A stretch of 64,000 nt of DNA. Source: Symbiodinium natans (taxonomy: Eukaryota > Sar > Dinophyceae > Suessiales > Symbiodiniaceae). Position numbers and translations under genes: made by a program. A model generated the notes under the pieces. It made no database searches, was not told the DNA's origin, and saw only the letters and a list, made by a program, of their open reading frames with translations. Positions 39,626 to 49,479 of this stretch are shown one piece after another (position 1 is the stretch's first letter; each line of letters starts with the position of its first letter). Location: positions 1 through 64,000 of the forward strand of contig CAJNDS010000197.1 in assembly GCA_905221605.1 (NCBI GenBank). Reading direction: 5' to 3'.

Positions 39626-40730
39626 GAGAGGAGAGATCAAAAGGAACGCAACTCTACTGGGATAAGCAATGACAAGAATGGAAGAGAAATGAAGACAGGC
39701 GAGGGAGGCGCAAAAATCAGGCAAAGAGAAGACGGTGCTCGTTTTCATCTTTCTTCTGGTTCTAATTTTTCTCTTCTCTTGCTCATTTCCGTTAGAAAGA
39801 AAGAAACAAAAGGAAGAACAATGAACATGTAAGCAAACCCAGCTGATGCTCATGATTTCTCTCTCTCTCTCTCTCCCTATATATGGGCGATGGAACGGGT
39901 GTCCTGTTTGATCGTTCTTTTGCTCGTTTGAAGACACAGAAGGCGATTAAAAAGGACGCCCATTTTGGATCGGCAGCAAACCCAGCTGATGCTCATGATT
40001 TCTCTCATATATGGGCGATGGAACGGGTGTCCTTCCTGATCGTTTTCTGCATCTTCAAGGGAGAAAGAAGGGCGACAACCAAGAAAGAATAATAGCGTCA
40101 GATATAGGGAGGGAAATTGAAGGGCTCCTCTCTTTACTTAGTCATTCACTTTCCTCTCTTCTTATCTGTTGTTTTCTTCGCTTCAAAAAGCAAAATAAGG
40201 GAAAGGAAATTTCCTGAAGAGGAGAGGGGGCACCTATCTGTAAAGAGCAATCGTTTAGAGGGGAACAGGAGAAGAGGAGCGAGAGAGAAGGAGAGAGGAG
40301 AGGAGAGATAACAGGAATCCAGTTTCAATGGAATGGCAAAGAAAAGAATAGAAGAGAGATGAATAGAGAAGAAGGAGAGACAAAACAAGGCGCTGAGAAG
40401 ATGGCACTTTTCTTTATCTTTCCTCCCTCCCTTATCTCGCCCTTCCCTCTTTCTTTTCGAAATTTGAACAACTAAACAGGAAGAATTATGAAAAGGAGAA
40501 CAGTAAGAAAAAAGAGCAGAAGAGATAGGCCGAGAAGAGGGATATGATGAAGTACGGCAAGGTCCACGCGCAAGGAGTCACCCTCTGCTTTACCTTCCAC
40601 TGCTTTATCACGCAAGTTCCTTTCTTGTGTTTTATCAGTTAAAAAAGAAACTAGAAGGAGAGAAGGGAAAGGGAAGTGAGAGAGGAGAGAGATAGCAAGG
40701 TGGCAATTTTTCTGGAAGCGTGCTGCCGTG
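38800..40730. repeat. Purine-rich dispersed repeat mosaic
   Basis: Several modules recur: GAACAGGAGAAGAGG...GATAACAGGAATCCA at 38868 and 40257; GATAGGCCGAGAAGAGGGATATGATGAAGTACGGCAAGG at 39040, 40525 and, slightly diverged, 43755; and a (GA)n run at 39576-39620. One strand is almost all A and G, so minus-strand ORFs read as Ser/Leu/Phe-rich peptides (translated CT repeats). Nothing coding is supported. Confidence 0.7.
39961..40255 (+). repeat. Inverted repeat, left arm
   Basis: Runs from TTTTGGATCGGCAGCAAACC through GGGCGATGGAACGGGTGTCC to GGCACCTATCTGTAAAGAGCAA. The reverse complement of the same modules, in the same order, is at 44075-44382. A partial extra copy of the GATGCTCATGATTTCTC module sits just left at 39841-39900. 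Confidence 0.7.
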
Positions 40731-40744
40731 TTTGAAGAAAACAG

Positions 40745-40810
40745 GGCGGTTCAACAGTACCAAATTTTTTCAAGACAACCTTTAAGGAAATTTGGTACTG
40801 TTGAACCGCC
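40745..40810. repeat. Perfect 23 bp hairpin with 20 nt loop
   Basis: GGCGGTTCAACAGTACC plus AAATTT (40745-40767) is followed by its exact reverse complement at 40788-40810. Both ends abut AAACAGGGCGG-type sequence. It could be a tiny inverted-repeat element or the fold-back of a MITE. Confidence 0.85.
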
Positions 40811-42240
40811 TTGTTTTAAAGGAAACAGGGCGGCTCCGTTGCCTCTTAAAGGAATGAGATACTTTTTTCGAAAATGAGAAAGTGCCGTCTCCACTTTCAA
40901 TAGGAAAGGAAAGAGAAGCGATATGAAGCAAGCTTCTCCGCCTCTTAAAGGAATGAGGTACTACTTATCTGAATAGGAAATGAGAAAGTTCCTTTTCCAC
41001 TGTCAATAGGAAAGGAAAGAGAAGCGATTCTGCGACTCGGAATTCCTCTACCTGGTCCCTACCTCGTAGCTCCTCTACTTACGACATCTTGGCATTAAAT
41101 TAAAGAGCCATTCATTGTTGAACTCAACACATGATGAGTTTCCTCTAGCTGGCAAAAAAGACAACAGGAACACAGTCCATTTTTCAATGATACAATAGGA
41201 TGGGAGCATGATTTGACGGAATGAAGCTGGCTCCTCTACCTCTTAAGGGCTGAGATGAATAGAGCATGAGAAAGTTCGTTTCCACTTTCAATCGGAAAGG
41301 AAAGGGAAACGATTCTGGAACTCGAAATTCCTCTACCTGGTCTGTACCTTGTAGCTACTCTGCTTCTTATTGGTATTAAATGAAGAGCGCCATCGCTGTT
41401 TAACAAGACATGAAGAGTCCCTCAAAGCATAAAGCATGACAAACCCCCTCCAGTCCTCAGGAAGAAAAAGACAGCTCCTTTATCGCTTCATGCCTCTCTA
41501 AGTCCTAATCGGATAGGGATCCATGAAGAGTTCGCCTAGCTGTTAACAGAGGCACCAATCTATTTCCCAATAGGAAAGGAGCGACAAAGCGAACGAAGAC
41601 ATAAAGCCAAAAGCCCCTGTACTTCGTAATCGGAGAGGGGAACGGGAGAGCGTGACAGAGCTTTTGCCTCTTTAAACAGCAATGAAGAGAGCTCCTCTAC
41701 CTCTTATAAAGGAATGCGATATGAGAAAGTTCCCTTTCCACTTATTCTGGAACTCGGAATTCCTCTACATGGTCTCTGCTTTGTAGCGCCTCTACTTCCT
41801 AGTAGTTACTAAATGAATGAGCTCCTTCTCCGTCTAACTTAAAACATGAAGATTTCCTCCAGCTGTTAACATGTTAACATAGGCAATGTATTTCCCACTA
41901 GGAAAGAAGCATGACAAACCCCTCCCTTACCCAGTAAGCATGAAGACATAAAGCCAAACGCCCCTTTACCTTGTAACCGGCTAAGGAGTGGGAGAGCGTG
42001 ACAGAGCTTTTGCCTCCTTAAACGGGAACGAAGAGAACGCCTCTACCTCAAAGGAATGAGATACTCTTCTCTGATTATGCCATGAGAAAGTTCATTTTCT
42101 CTTAATGGGAAAGGACAGAGAAGTGACGCTAGAAACTCGGAATTCCCCCTACCTTGCATATAGCTCCTCCACTTCTTGGTATTCAACGGAAGTTTAACTA
42201 GATTTTGTCCGTCCTCTATTCGGAGAAATCACGAGAAAAC
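40811..42240. other. Repetitive non-coding spacer
   Basis: Loosely repeating modules of 250-400 bp (GAATTCCTCTACCTGGTC; AGGAAAGGAAAGAGAAGCGA; GAGCTTTTGCCTC) appear at 40.9, 41.0, 41.3, 41.7 and 42.1 kb. No gene. Confidence 0.5.
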
Positions 42241-42243
42241 ACG

Positions 42244-42298
42244 CTGGTGCGATCTACTCGCTGCCTTTTCACAAAAGGAGGCACGTAGATCGCACCAG
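42244..42298. repeat. Hairpin, 14 bp stem
   Basis: CTGGTGCGATCTAC (42244-42257) pairs with GTAGATCGCACCAG (42285-42298) around a 27 nt loop. Flanked on both sides by GGAGA(A/T)ATCACGAGAAAAC repeats, the same layout as the hairpin at 45338-45412. Confidence 0.8.
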
Positions 42299-42377
42299 AC
42301 GTCCGTCCTCTGTTTGGAGATATCACGAGAAAACGCGACTGCAAAAATCTGGCGCGACCGACTCACTGCCTGTTCTA

Positions 42378-42825
42378 CAAAAGCAGAAGCATTTAAACCT
42401 TTGGAAGCCATTATAACTATTTCTTATCTAAAACTTCAACAGGTTAACCCTTGTTTTTTTGAGGGAAAGGGAGTAACCACAGAATTGACGAGATTTCGGG
42501 CGTAGAGTAATGGACGGAAGGTTTCTACAAAGAAAGGGTCTAACCGAGTCTAACCACAGAATTTGACGAATTTGGTGTGTAGGGTTTAGCCGAAAGTTTT
42601 TGAAGAGAAAGGGTCTAACCGACGCGCTTTTCTATACCGTATTGTTTTTACAAAACCCACAGAAGCTACCTGAAACTAAATTGCACAACATTCGTTTCGG
42701 TTGCTTTTTTATGTTTGCTGTCTTTGTTGAATAAGTTGTTCTTTCCGTAGACCTTGCGCTATTTCTCTTTTCTGAAAAAATCAAATGTGCTTTGTTTTAT
42801 TATTGTAGTATGAGCCACAGAATTC
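42378..42825 (+). repeat. LTR-like direct repeat, right copy
   Basis: Partner of 38201-38752, lying 4,177 bp downstream in the same orientation, with an internal deletion close to its 3' end. Confidence 0.75.
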
Positions 42826-44074
42826 AATCGAAAAAGTCATGTGTCTAGGTCATCTGAAAGCTCTTTTATCTCTGTGTAGGTAATGAATGCCCTTGCCTCT
42901 TCTGAAAAGGGGTCCTCCAAGGGCTCCCCTCTCTCCTTCTCTTTTAGGAATGACAGAGCTCCTTTTTTACAACTTATGAAAAAGCCTTTCTCCTACTTGA
43001 AGAAGTGTTTACTAGAAAGAGATAGAGTAGATCTTCCATTTCCTCGAGAGACAGATCTTTCAATGAAAACGAATACAGGAGGACTTTCATGTCCCATTAG
43101 GAGAGAGAGGACCTCTCTCCTGCTGCATTAAAAGATAGAGGACATCGTTCGTGTCCAGTTTTCGTTTCCTATAAAGGAGAGGGGGGAGAACGGGGGAGGG
43201 GGGTGGGTGGCTCAAATAGGGTGTATTTGGAAGCTAGGGCTCGGGTTTTGCCCATGGCAAAGAGAAGATGGTATTCGTCTTCATCTTTCCTATCCTTCTT
43301 GTCTTTCTTCTCTCTTGTTCGTTTCCCTTTGAAACAAAAAAACCAAAGGAATAACAATGAACATGAAAGGAACTCGCTTTCTTTTCCGTTTGGGCACAAG
43401 AGGAGGGAGCATGGAGAGGGGCCACGGGCAAGCAGCCAACCCCGTTCATGTCCCCAACCATTGAAAAAGGATAAGAAAGGACAAGGGCCTCCATTCCCCT
43501 CTTATGTTTTCCTTGTGTTTTTTGTCGTTGAAGAGGACGGAGAGAGAAGGAGGAGGAGAAATAGACAGGATTGCATTTTTAATGGGAAGAGCAAAGACAA
43601 CAATGGAAGAGAGATGAAAAAAGGATAAGGAAAGACAAAACAAGGCATCTTCTTTATCGATCCTCTCTCCCTTATCTCTCCCTTCCCTTTTTCTTCTCGA
43701 AATAAGGAAAACAAAAAGGAAGAATTATGAAAACAGGAGAAGGGTAAGGAAAGGAAGCCGAGAAAAGAGATATGATGAAGTACGGCAAGGTCCACGCGCA
43801 AGGAATCACCCTCTGCTTGCCTTTCCTCTGCTTTATCATACAAGTTCCTTTCTTGTTTTTTAATCAGTTGAAAGGTAATAGGTGGAGAGAAGGGAAAGGG
43901 AAATGAGAGAGGAGAGATCACAAGGATGCCTTTTTTCTGGAAGCGTACTGCAAGGAATAGAAGAGACAGGAAGCAATGAGAGGGACGGACAAAACAAGGC
44001 GCAAAGAAGATGACTTTCCTCTACATCTATCTTCTCTCCCCTGTCCCTTTGAATGAGAAAACAACCCTTCTTGC

Positions 44075-44382
44075 TCTTCACAGATAGGTGTCGCCCCTGC
44101 TCTTCAGGAAATCTCCTTTCCCTTATTTTGCTTTTTGAAGCGAATAAGAACAAGAACAGGTAGGAAGAGAGGAAAGGGAAAGAATGAGTAAAGAGAGGAG
44201 CTCTTCAATTCCCCTCCCTGTCTCTTGTGTTCTTTTCCCTCTTGGGGGGTGTCGTTCTTTCTCCTTTGAAGATGCAGAAGACGATTGAAAAGGAAAAGGA
44301 CACCCGTTCCATCGCCCCTCTCTAAAGAGAGAGATATCATGAGCATCAGCTGGGTTTGCTGCCAATCCAAAAAGGTGTCCCT
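44075..44382 (-). repeat. Inverted repeat, right arm
   Basis: Reverse-complement partner of 39961-40255. It ends directly where the 87 bp hairpin satellite begins, so the arm and the satellite abut. Confidence 0.7.
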
Positions 44383-44384
44383 TT

Positions 44385-45310
44385 GAGCCGCGAATTTCTC
44401 ATCGCACACGAAGAGCAGCCCGATTTGGCCAAATTTTGCCCGGAGGCTGCCCGGCAAAATTTGGCCAAACCGAGCCGTGCATTTCTCATCGCACACGAAG
44501 AGCAGCCCGATTTGGCCAAATTTTGCCCGGAGGCTGCCCGGCAAAATTTGGCCAACTCGAGCCGCGCATTTCTCATCGCACACGAAGAGCAGCCCGATTT
44601 GGCCAAATTTTGCCCGAAGGCTGCCCGGCAAAATTTGGCCAAATCGAGCCGCGCATTTCTCATCGCTCACGAAGAGCAGCCCGATTTGGCCAAATTTTGC
44701 CCGGAGGCTGCCCGGCAAAATTTGGCCAAATCGAGCCGCGCATCTCTCATCGCATACGAAGAGCAGCCCGATTTGGCCAAATTTTGCCCGGAGGCTGCCC
44801 GGCAAAATTTGGCCAAATCGAGCCGTGCATTTCTCTGCGCGTACGAAGAGCAGCCCGATTTGGCCAGATTTTGCCCGGAGGCTGCCCGGCAAAATTTGGC
44901 CAAATCGAGCCGCGCATTTCTCATCGCATACGAAGAGCAGCCCAATTTGGCCAAATTTTGCCAGGGGACTGCCCGGCAAAATTTGGCCAAATCGAGCCGT
45001 GCATTTCTCATCGCACGCGAAGAGCAGCCCGATTTGGCCAAATTTTGCCCGGAGGCTGCCCGGCAAAATTTGGCCAAATCGAGCCGCGCATTTCTCATCG
45101 CACACGAAGAGCAGCCCGATTTGGCCAAATTTTGCCCGGAGGCTGCCCGGCAAAATTTGGCCAAGTCGAGCCGCGCATTTCTCATCGCACACGAAGAGCA
45201 GCCCGATTTGGCCAAATTTTGCCCGGAGGCTGCCCGGCAAAATTTGGCCAAATCGAGCCGCGCATTTCTCATCTCCGACGAAGAGCAGCCCGATTTGGCC
45301 AAATTTTGTC
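44385..45310. repeat. 87 bp satellite of hairpin units, 10.6 copies
   Basis: A strict 87 bp period (for example AGCAGCCCG at 44414 and 44501). Each unit contains a palindrome: GATTTGGCCAAATTTTGCC, a 12 nt loop, and GGCAAAATTTGGCCAAATC, followed by a conserved 37 bp linker. Because 87 is a multiple of three and the unit has few stops, five of six frames stay open for 600 bp or more, giving false ORFs of up to 412 codons. Units differ by only one to four bases. Confidence 0.9.
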
Positions 45311-45337
45311 CTTCGTGTTTTTTGAGAAAACACCATG

Positions 45338-45463
45338 GACAAAATCTGCCCGGATCTACGCGGCGCTGTTTCTTACAAAAAAAGTGATGCGTAGATCCAG
45401 GCAGATTTTGTCCGTTGTGTTTTTGGAGAAATCGCCATGGACAAAATCTGCCTGGATCTACGC
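45338..45463. repeat. Hairpin (24 bp stem) with a third arm copy
   Basis: GACAAAATCTGCCCGGATC to 45361 pairs with GATCCAGGCAGATTTTGTC ending at 45412 (two mismatches, 27 nt loop). The left arm is then repeated at about 45440-45463. GAGAAA(A/T)C(A/G)CCATG precedes both forward arms, so the region is a short tandem of fold-back units. Confidence 0.85.
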
Positions 45464-45589
45464 GGGGCCCGGCAAAATCTGACCAAAGTGACGCGACCCT
45501 AGTTTATATAATTTACATAGTTCTTATAATTTACATAAAATAAAAATAATTTAAATGGAAATGGAGGGGGGGCTGGCCCGCTTCCGAAA

Positions 45590-46130
45590 AGGCTCGGACT
45601 CGTGATTTAGTATTGGGAGAAGGCCCGGGCTCGTGATGTAGTATTGGGGGGAGGCCCGGGCTCGTCATTTAGTATTGGGGGGAGGCGGGCTCGTGATTTA
45701 GTATTGGGAGAAGGCCCGGGCTCGTGATTTAGTATTGGGAGAAGGCCCGGGCTCGTAATTTAGTATTGGGAGAAGGCCCGAGGCTTTTTTAATAGTTTTA
45801 AAAGTTTTAAAAGTTTTAATAGTTTTAATAGTTTTAATAGTTTTAAAAGTTTTAAAAGTTTTGAAAGTTCAGGAATCTCATGGCCGGTTAGTATTGGAAG
45901 GAGGCCCGGGCTTGTAGTTTAGTATTGGGGGGAGGCCTGGGCTCGTGATTTAGTATTGGGGGCAGGCCTGGGCTCGTGATTTAGTATTGGGGGGAGGCTC
46001 GGGCTCGTAATTAATATTGGGGGGAGGCCCGGGCTCGTAATTTAGTATTGGGGAGAAGCCCGGGCTCGTAATTTAGTATTGGGGGGAGGCCCGGGCTCGT
46101 GGTTTTGTATTGGGGAGAGGCCCGGGGCCC
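45590..46130. repeat. 31 bp tandem repeat (GGGCTCGTGATTTAGTATTGG)
   Basis: About fourteen degenerate copies of CCCGGGCTCGTGATTTAGTATTG plus GGAGAAGG or GGGGGAGG, interrupted once (45785-45890) by a TTTTAATAGTTTTAA block of the next array. Confidence 0.8.
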
Positions 46131-46139
46131 TGTCCAGGA

Positions 46140-49100
46140 AATTCCTGAACTTTTAAATCTTTTTAATGTTTTAATAGTTTGAAAGGCTTTTTTAAAGTTG
46201 AAACTATTAAAACTATTAAAACTATTAAAAAGGCTTCTGTTTAATAGTTTTAATAGTTTGGGAGGCTTTTTAAAAGTTGAAACTATTAAAACTATTAAAA
46301 CTTTAAAAAGGAGAAGGCCTGGCCTGGAGATTCCTGAACTTTTAAAACTTTTAAAACTACTAAAACTATGAAAAACTATTAAAACTATTAAAAATGCTTC
46401 TTTTCAATAGTTTTAATAGTTTCGGCGGCTTTTTAAAAGCTCAAACTATTAAAACTATTAAAACTTTAAAAAGGAGAAGGCCTGGCCTGGAGATTCCTGA
46501 ACTTTTAAAACTTTTAAAACTATTAAAACTATTAAAACTATTAAAAAGGCTTCTTTTTAATAGTTTTAATAGTTTGGGAGGCTTTTTAAAAGTTCAAACT
46601 ATTAAAACTATTAAAACTATTAAAAGGAAGCCTTTTTAAAAGTTTTAATAGTTTTAATAGTTTTAAAAGTTTTAAAAGTTTTAAAAGTTCAGGAATCTCC
46701 TGGCCAGGCCTTCTCTTTTTTAAAGTTTTAATAGTTTGGAAGGCTTTTTAAAAGTTGAAACTATTAAAACTATTAGAACTATTAAAACCATTAAAAAGGC
46801 TTCTTTTTAATAGTTTTAATAGTTTGGGAGGCCTTTTAAAAGTTCAAACTATTAAAACTATTGAAACTTTAAAAAGGCAAAGGCCTGGCCTGGAGATTCC
46901 CGAACTTTTAAAACCTTTAAAACTTTTAAAACTATTAAAACTATTAAAACTATTTAAAACTATTAAAACTATTAAAACTATTAAAAAGGCTTCTTTTTAA
47001 TAGTTTTAATAGTTTGGGAGGCTTTTTAAAAGTTGAAACTATTAAAACTATTAAAACTTTAAAAAGGAGAAGGCCTGGCCTGGAGATTCCTGAACTTTTG
47101 AAACTTTTAAAACTATTAAAACTATTAAAACTATTAAAAAGGCTTCTTTTTAATAGTTTCAATAGTTTGGGAGGCTTTTTAAAAGTTCAAACTATTAAAA
47201 CTATTAAAACTTTAAAAAGGAGAAGGCCTGGCCTGGAGATTCCTGAACTTTTAAAACTTTTAAAACTATTTAAACTTTTAAAACTATTAAAACTATTAAA
47301 ACTATTAAAACTATTAAAAATGTTTTTTTTAATAGTTTTAATAGTTTGGGAGGCTTTTTAAAAGTTTAAACTATTAAAACTATTAAAACTATTAAAAGGC
47401 AGCCTTTTTAAAAGTTTTAATAGTTTTAATAGTTTTAAATGTTTTAAAAGTTTTAATGGTTTTAAAAGTTCAGGAATCTCCTGGCCAGGCCTTCTCTTTT
47501 TTAAAGTTTTAATAGTTTGGAAGGCTTTTTAAAAGTTGAAACTATTAAAACTATTAAAACTATTAAAAAGGCTTCTTTTTAATAGTTTTAATAGTTTGGG
47601 AGGCTTTTTAAAAGTTCAAACTATTAAAACTATTAAAACTTTAAAAAGGAGAAGGCCTGGCCTGGAGATTCCTGAACTTTTAAAATTTTTAAACTTTTTA
47701 AACTATTAAAACTATTAAAACTATTAAAACTATTAAAACTATTAAAACTATTAAAACTATTAAAACTATTAAAACTATTAAAAAGGCTTCTTTTTAATGG
47801 TTTTAATAGTTTGGGAGGCTTTTTAAAAGTTCAAACTATTAAAACTATTAAAACTATTGAAAGGAAGCCTTTTTAAAAGTGTTAATAGTTTTAATAGTTT
47901 TAATAGTTTTAAAAGTTTTAATAGTTTTAAAAGTTCAGGAATCTCCTGGTCAGGCCTTCTCTTTTTAATGTTTTAATAGTTTGAAAGGCTTTTTTAAAGT
48001 TGAAACTATTAAAACTATTAAAACTATTAAAACTATTAAAACTATTAAAACTATTAAAACTATTAAAACTATCAAAACTATTAAAACTATTAAAACTATT
48101 AAAAAGGCTTCTTTTAATAGTTTTAATAGTTTGGGAGGCTTTTTAAAAGTTGAAACTATTAAAACTATTAAAACTTTAAAAAGGAGAAGGCCTGGCCTGG
48201 AGATTCCTGAACTTTTAAAACTTTTAAAACTATTAAAACTATTAAAACAATTAAAACTATTAAAAATGCTTCTTTCTAATAGTTTTAATAGTTTGGGCGG
48301 CTTTTTAAAAGTTCAAACTATTAAAACTATTGAAACTTTAAAAAGGAGAAGGCCTGGCCTGGAGATTCCTGAACTTTTAAAACTTTTAAAACTATTTAAA
48401 CTTTTAAAACTATTAAAACTATTAAAAAGGGTTCTTTTAATAGTTTTAATAGTTTGGGAGGCTTTTTGAAAGTTCAAACTATTAAAACTATTAAAACTAT
48501 TAAAAGGAAGCCTTTTTAAAAGTTTTAATAGTTTTAATCGTTTTAATAGTTTTAAAAGTTTTAATAGTTTTAAAAGTTCAGGAATCTCCTGGCCAGGCCT
48601 TCTCTTTTTTAAATTTTTAATAGTTTGGGAGGCTTTTTAAAAGTTGAAACTATTAAAACTATTAAAACTATTCAAAAGGCTTCTTTTTAATAGTTTTAAT
48701 AGTTCGGGAGGCTTTTTAAAAGTTGAAACTATTAAAACTATTAAAACTTTAAAAAGGAGAAGGCCTGGCCTGGAGATTCCTGAACTTTTAAAACTTTTAA
48801 AACTATTAAAACTATTAAAACTTTTAAAACTATTAAAACTATTAAAACTATTAAAACTATTAAAACTATTAAAACTATTAAAAAGGCTTCTTTTTAATAG
48901 TTTTAATAGTTTGGGAGGCTTTTTAAAAGTTCAAACTATTAAAACTATTAAAACTATTAAAAGGAAGCCTTTTTAAAAATTTTTAATAGTTTTAATAGTT
49001 TTAATAGTTTTAATAGTTTTAATAGTTTTAAAAGTTCAGGAATCTCCTGGCCAGGCCTTCTCTTTTTAAAGTTTTAATAGTTCGGAAGGCTTTTTAAAAG

Positions 49101-49220
49101 TTGAAACTATTAAAACTATTAAAACTATTAAAAATGCTTCTTTTTAATAGTTTTAATAGTTTCGGAGGCTTTTTACAAATTCAAACGATTAAAACTATTA
49201 AGACTTTTAATACAGAAAGC
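46140..49220. repeat. 3 kb array built from the 9 bp motif TTTAATAGT / ACTATTAAA
   Basis: Runs of TTTTAATAG on one strand switch to runs of AACTATTAA, separated by modules GAGAAGGCCTGGCCTGGAG (at least eight copies) or its reverse complement (at least five). The array is thus a higher-order pattern of inverted units of about 150-250 bp. Leu/Lys- and Ile/Lys/Thr-rich ORFs here are translated repeat. Confidence 0.85.
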
Positions 49221-49252
49221 AGCCATGTCAAATAGTACATAGAGGTTCCTCT

Positions 49253-49470
49253 TACATATATATATATATATTTTGTTTCTTCCTCTCCCTCTCTCTCTCA
49301 CACTCTCTTTCTCTTTCTCTCCTTCTCTTTCTCTTTCTCGTTCCCTTTCTCTTTCTCCTTCTCTTTTGCTTTCTCTTTCTCTTTCTCTTTCTCTTTTTCT
49401 TTTCATTTTTATTTCTCTTTCTCTTTCTTTTTCTCTTTTTCTGTCTCTTTCTCTTTCTCTCTCCCAGGAG
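49253..49470 (+). repeat. (TA)n then (CTTTCT)n microsatellite
   Basis: A short TA run is followed by about 190 bp of pure pyrimidine (TCTCTTTCTC). Arg/Glu/Lys-rich minus-strand ORFs are artefacts. Confidence 0.9.
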
Positions 49471-49479
49471 AAACTCCCC

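Noticed and set aside
44385-45310. CRISPR-like regular array
   Set aside because: The period is regular and units contain palindromes, but the linkers between palindromes are conserved too, so there are no spacers; the genome is also eukaryotic. It is a satellite.
44104-45482. Long repetitive-protein ORFs (up to 412 codons) on both strands
   Set aside because: They exist in five frames at once because the 87 bp unit is a multiple of three with few stops.
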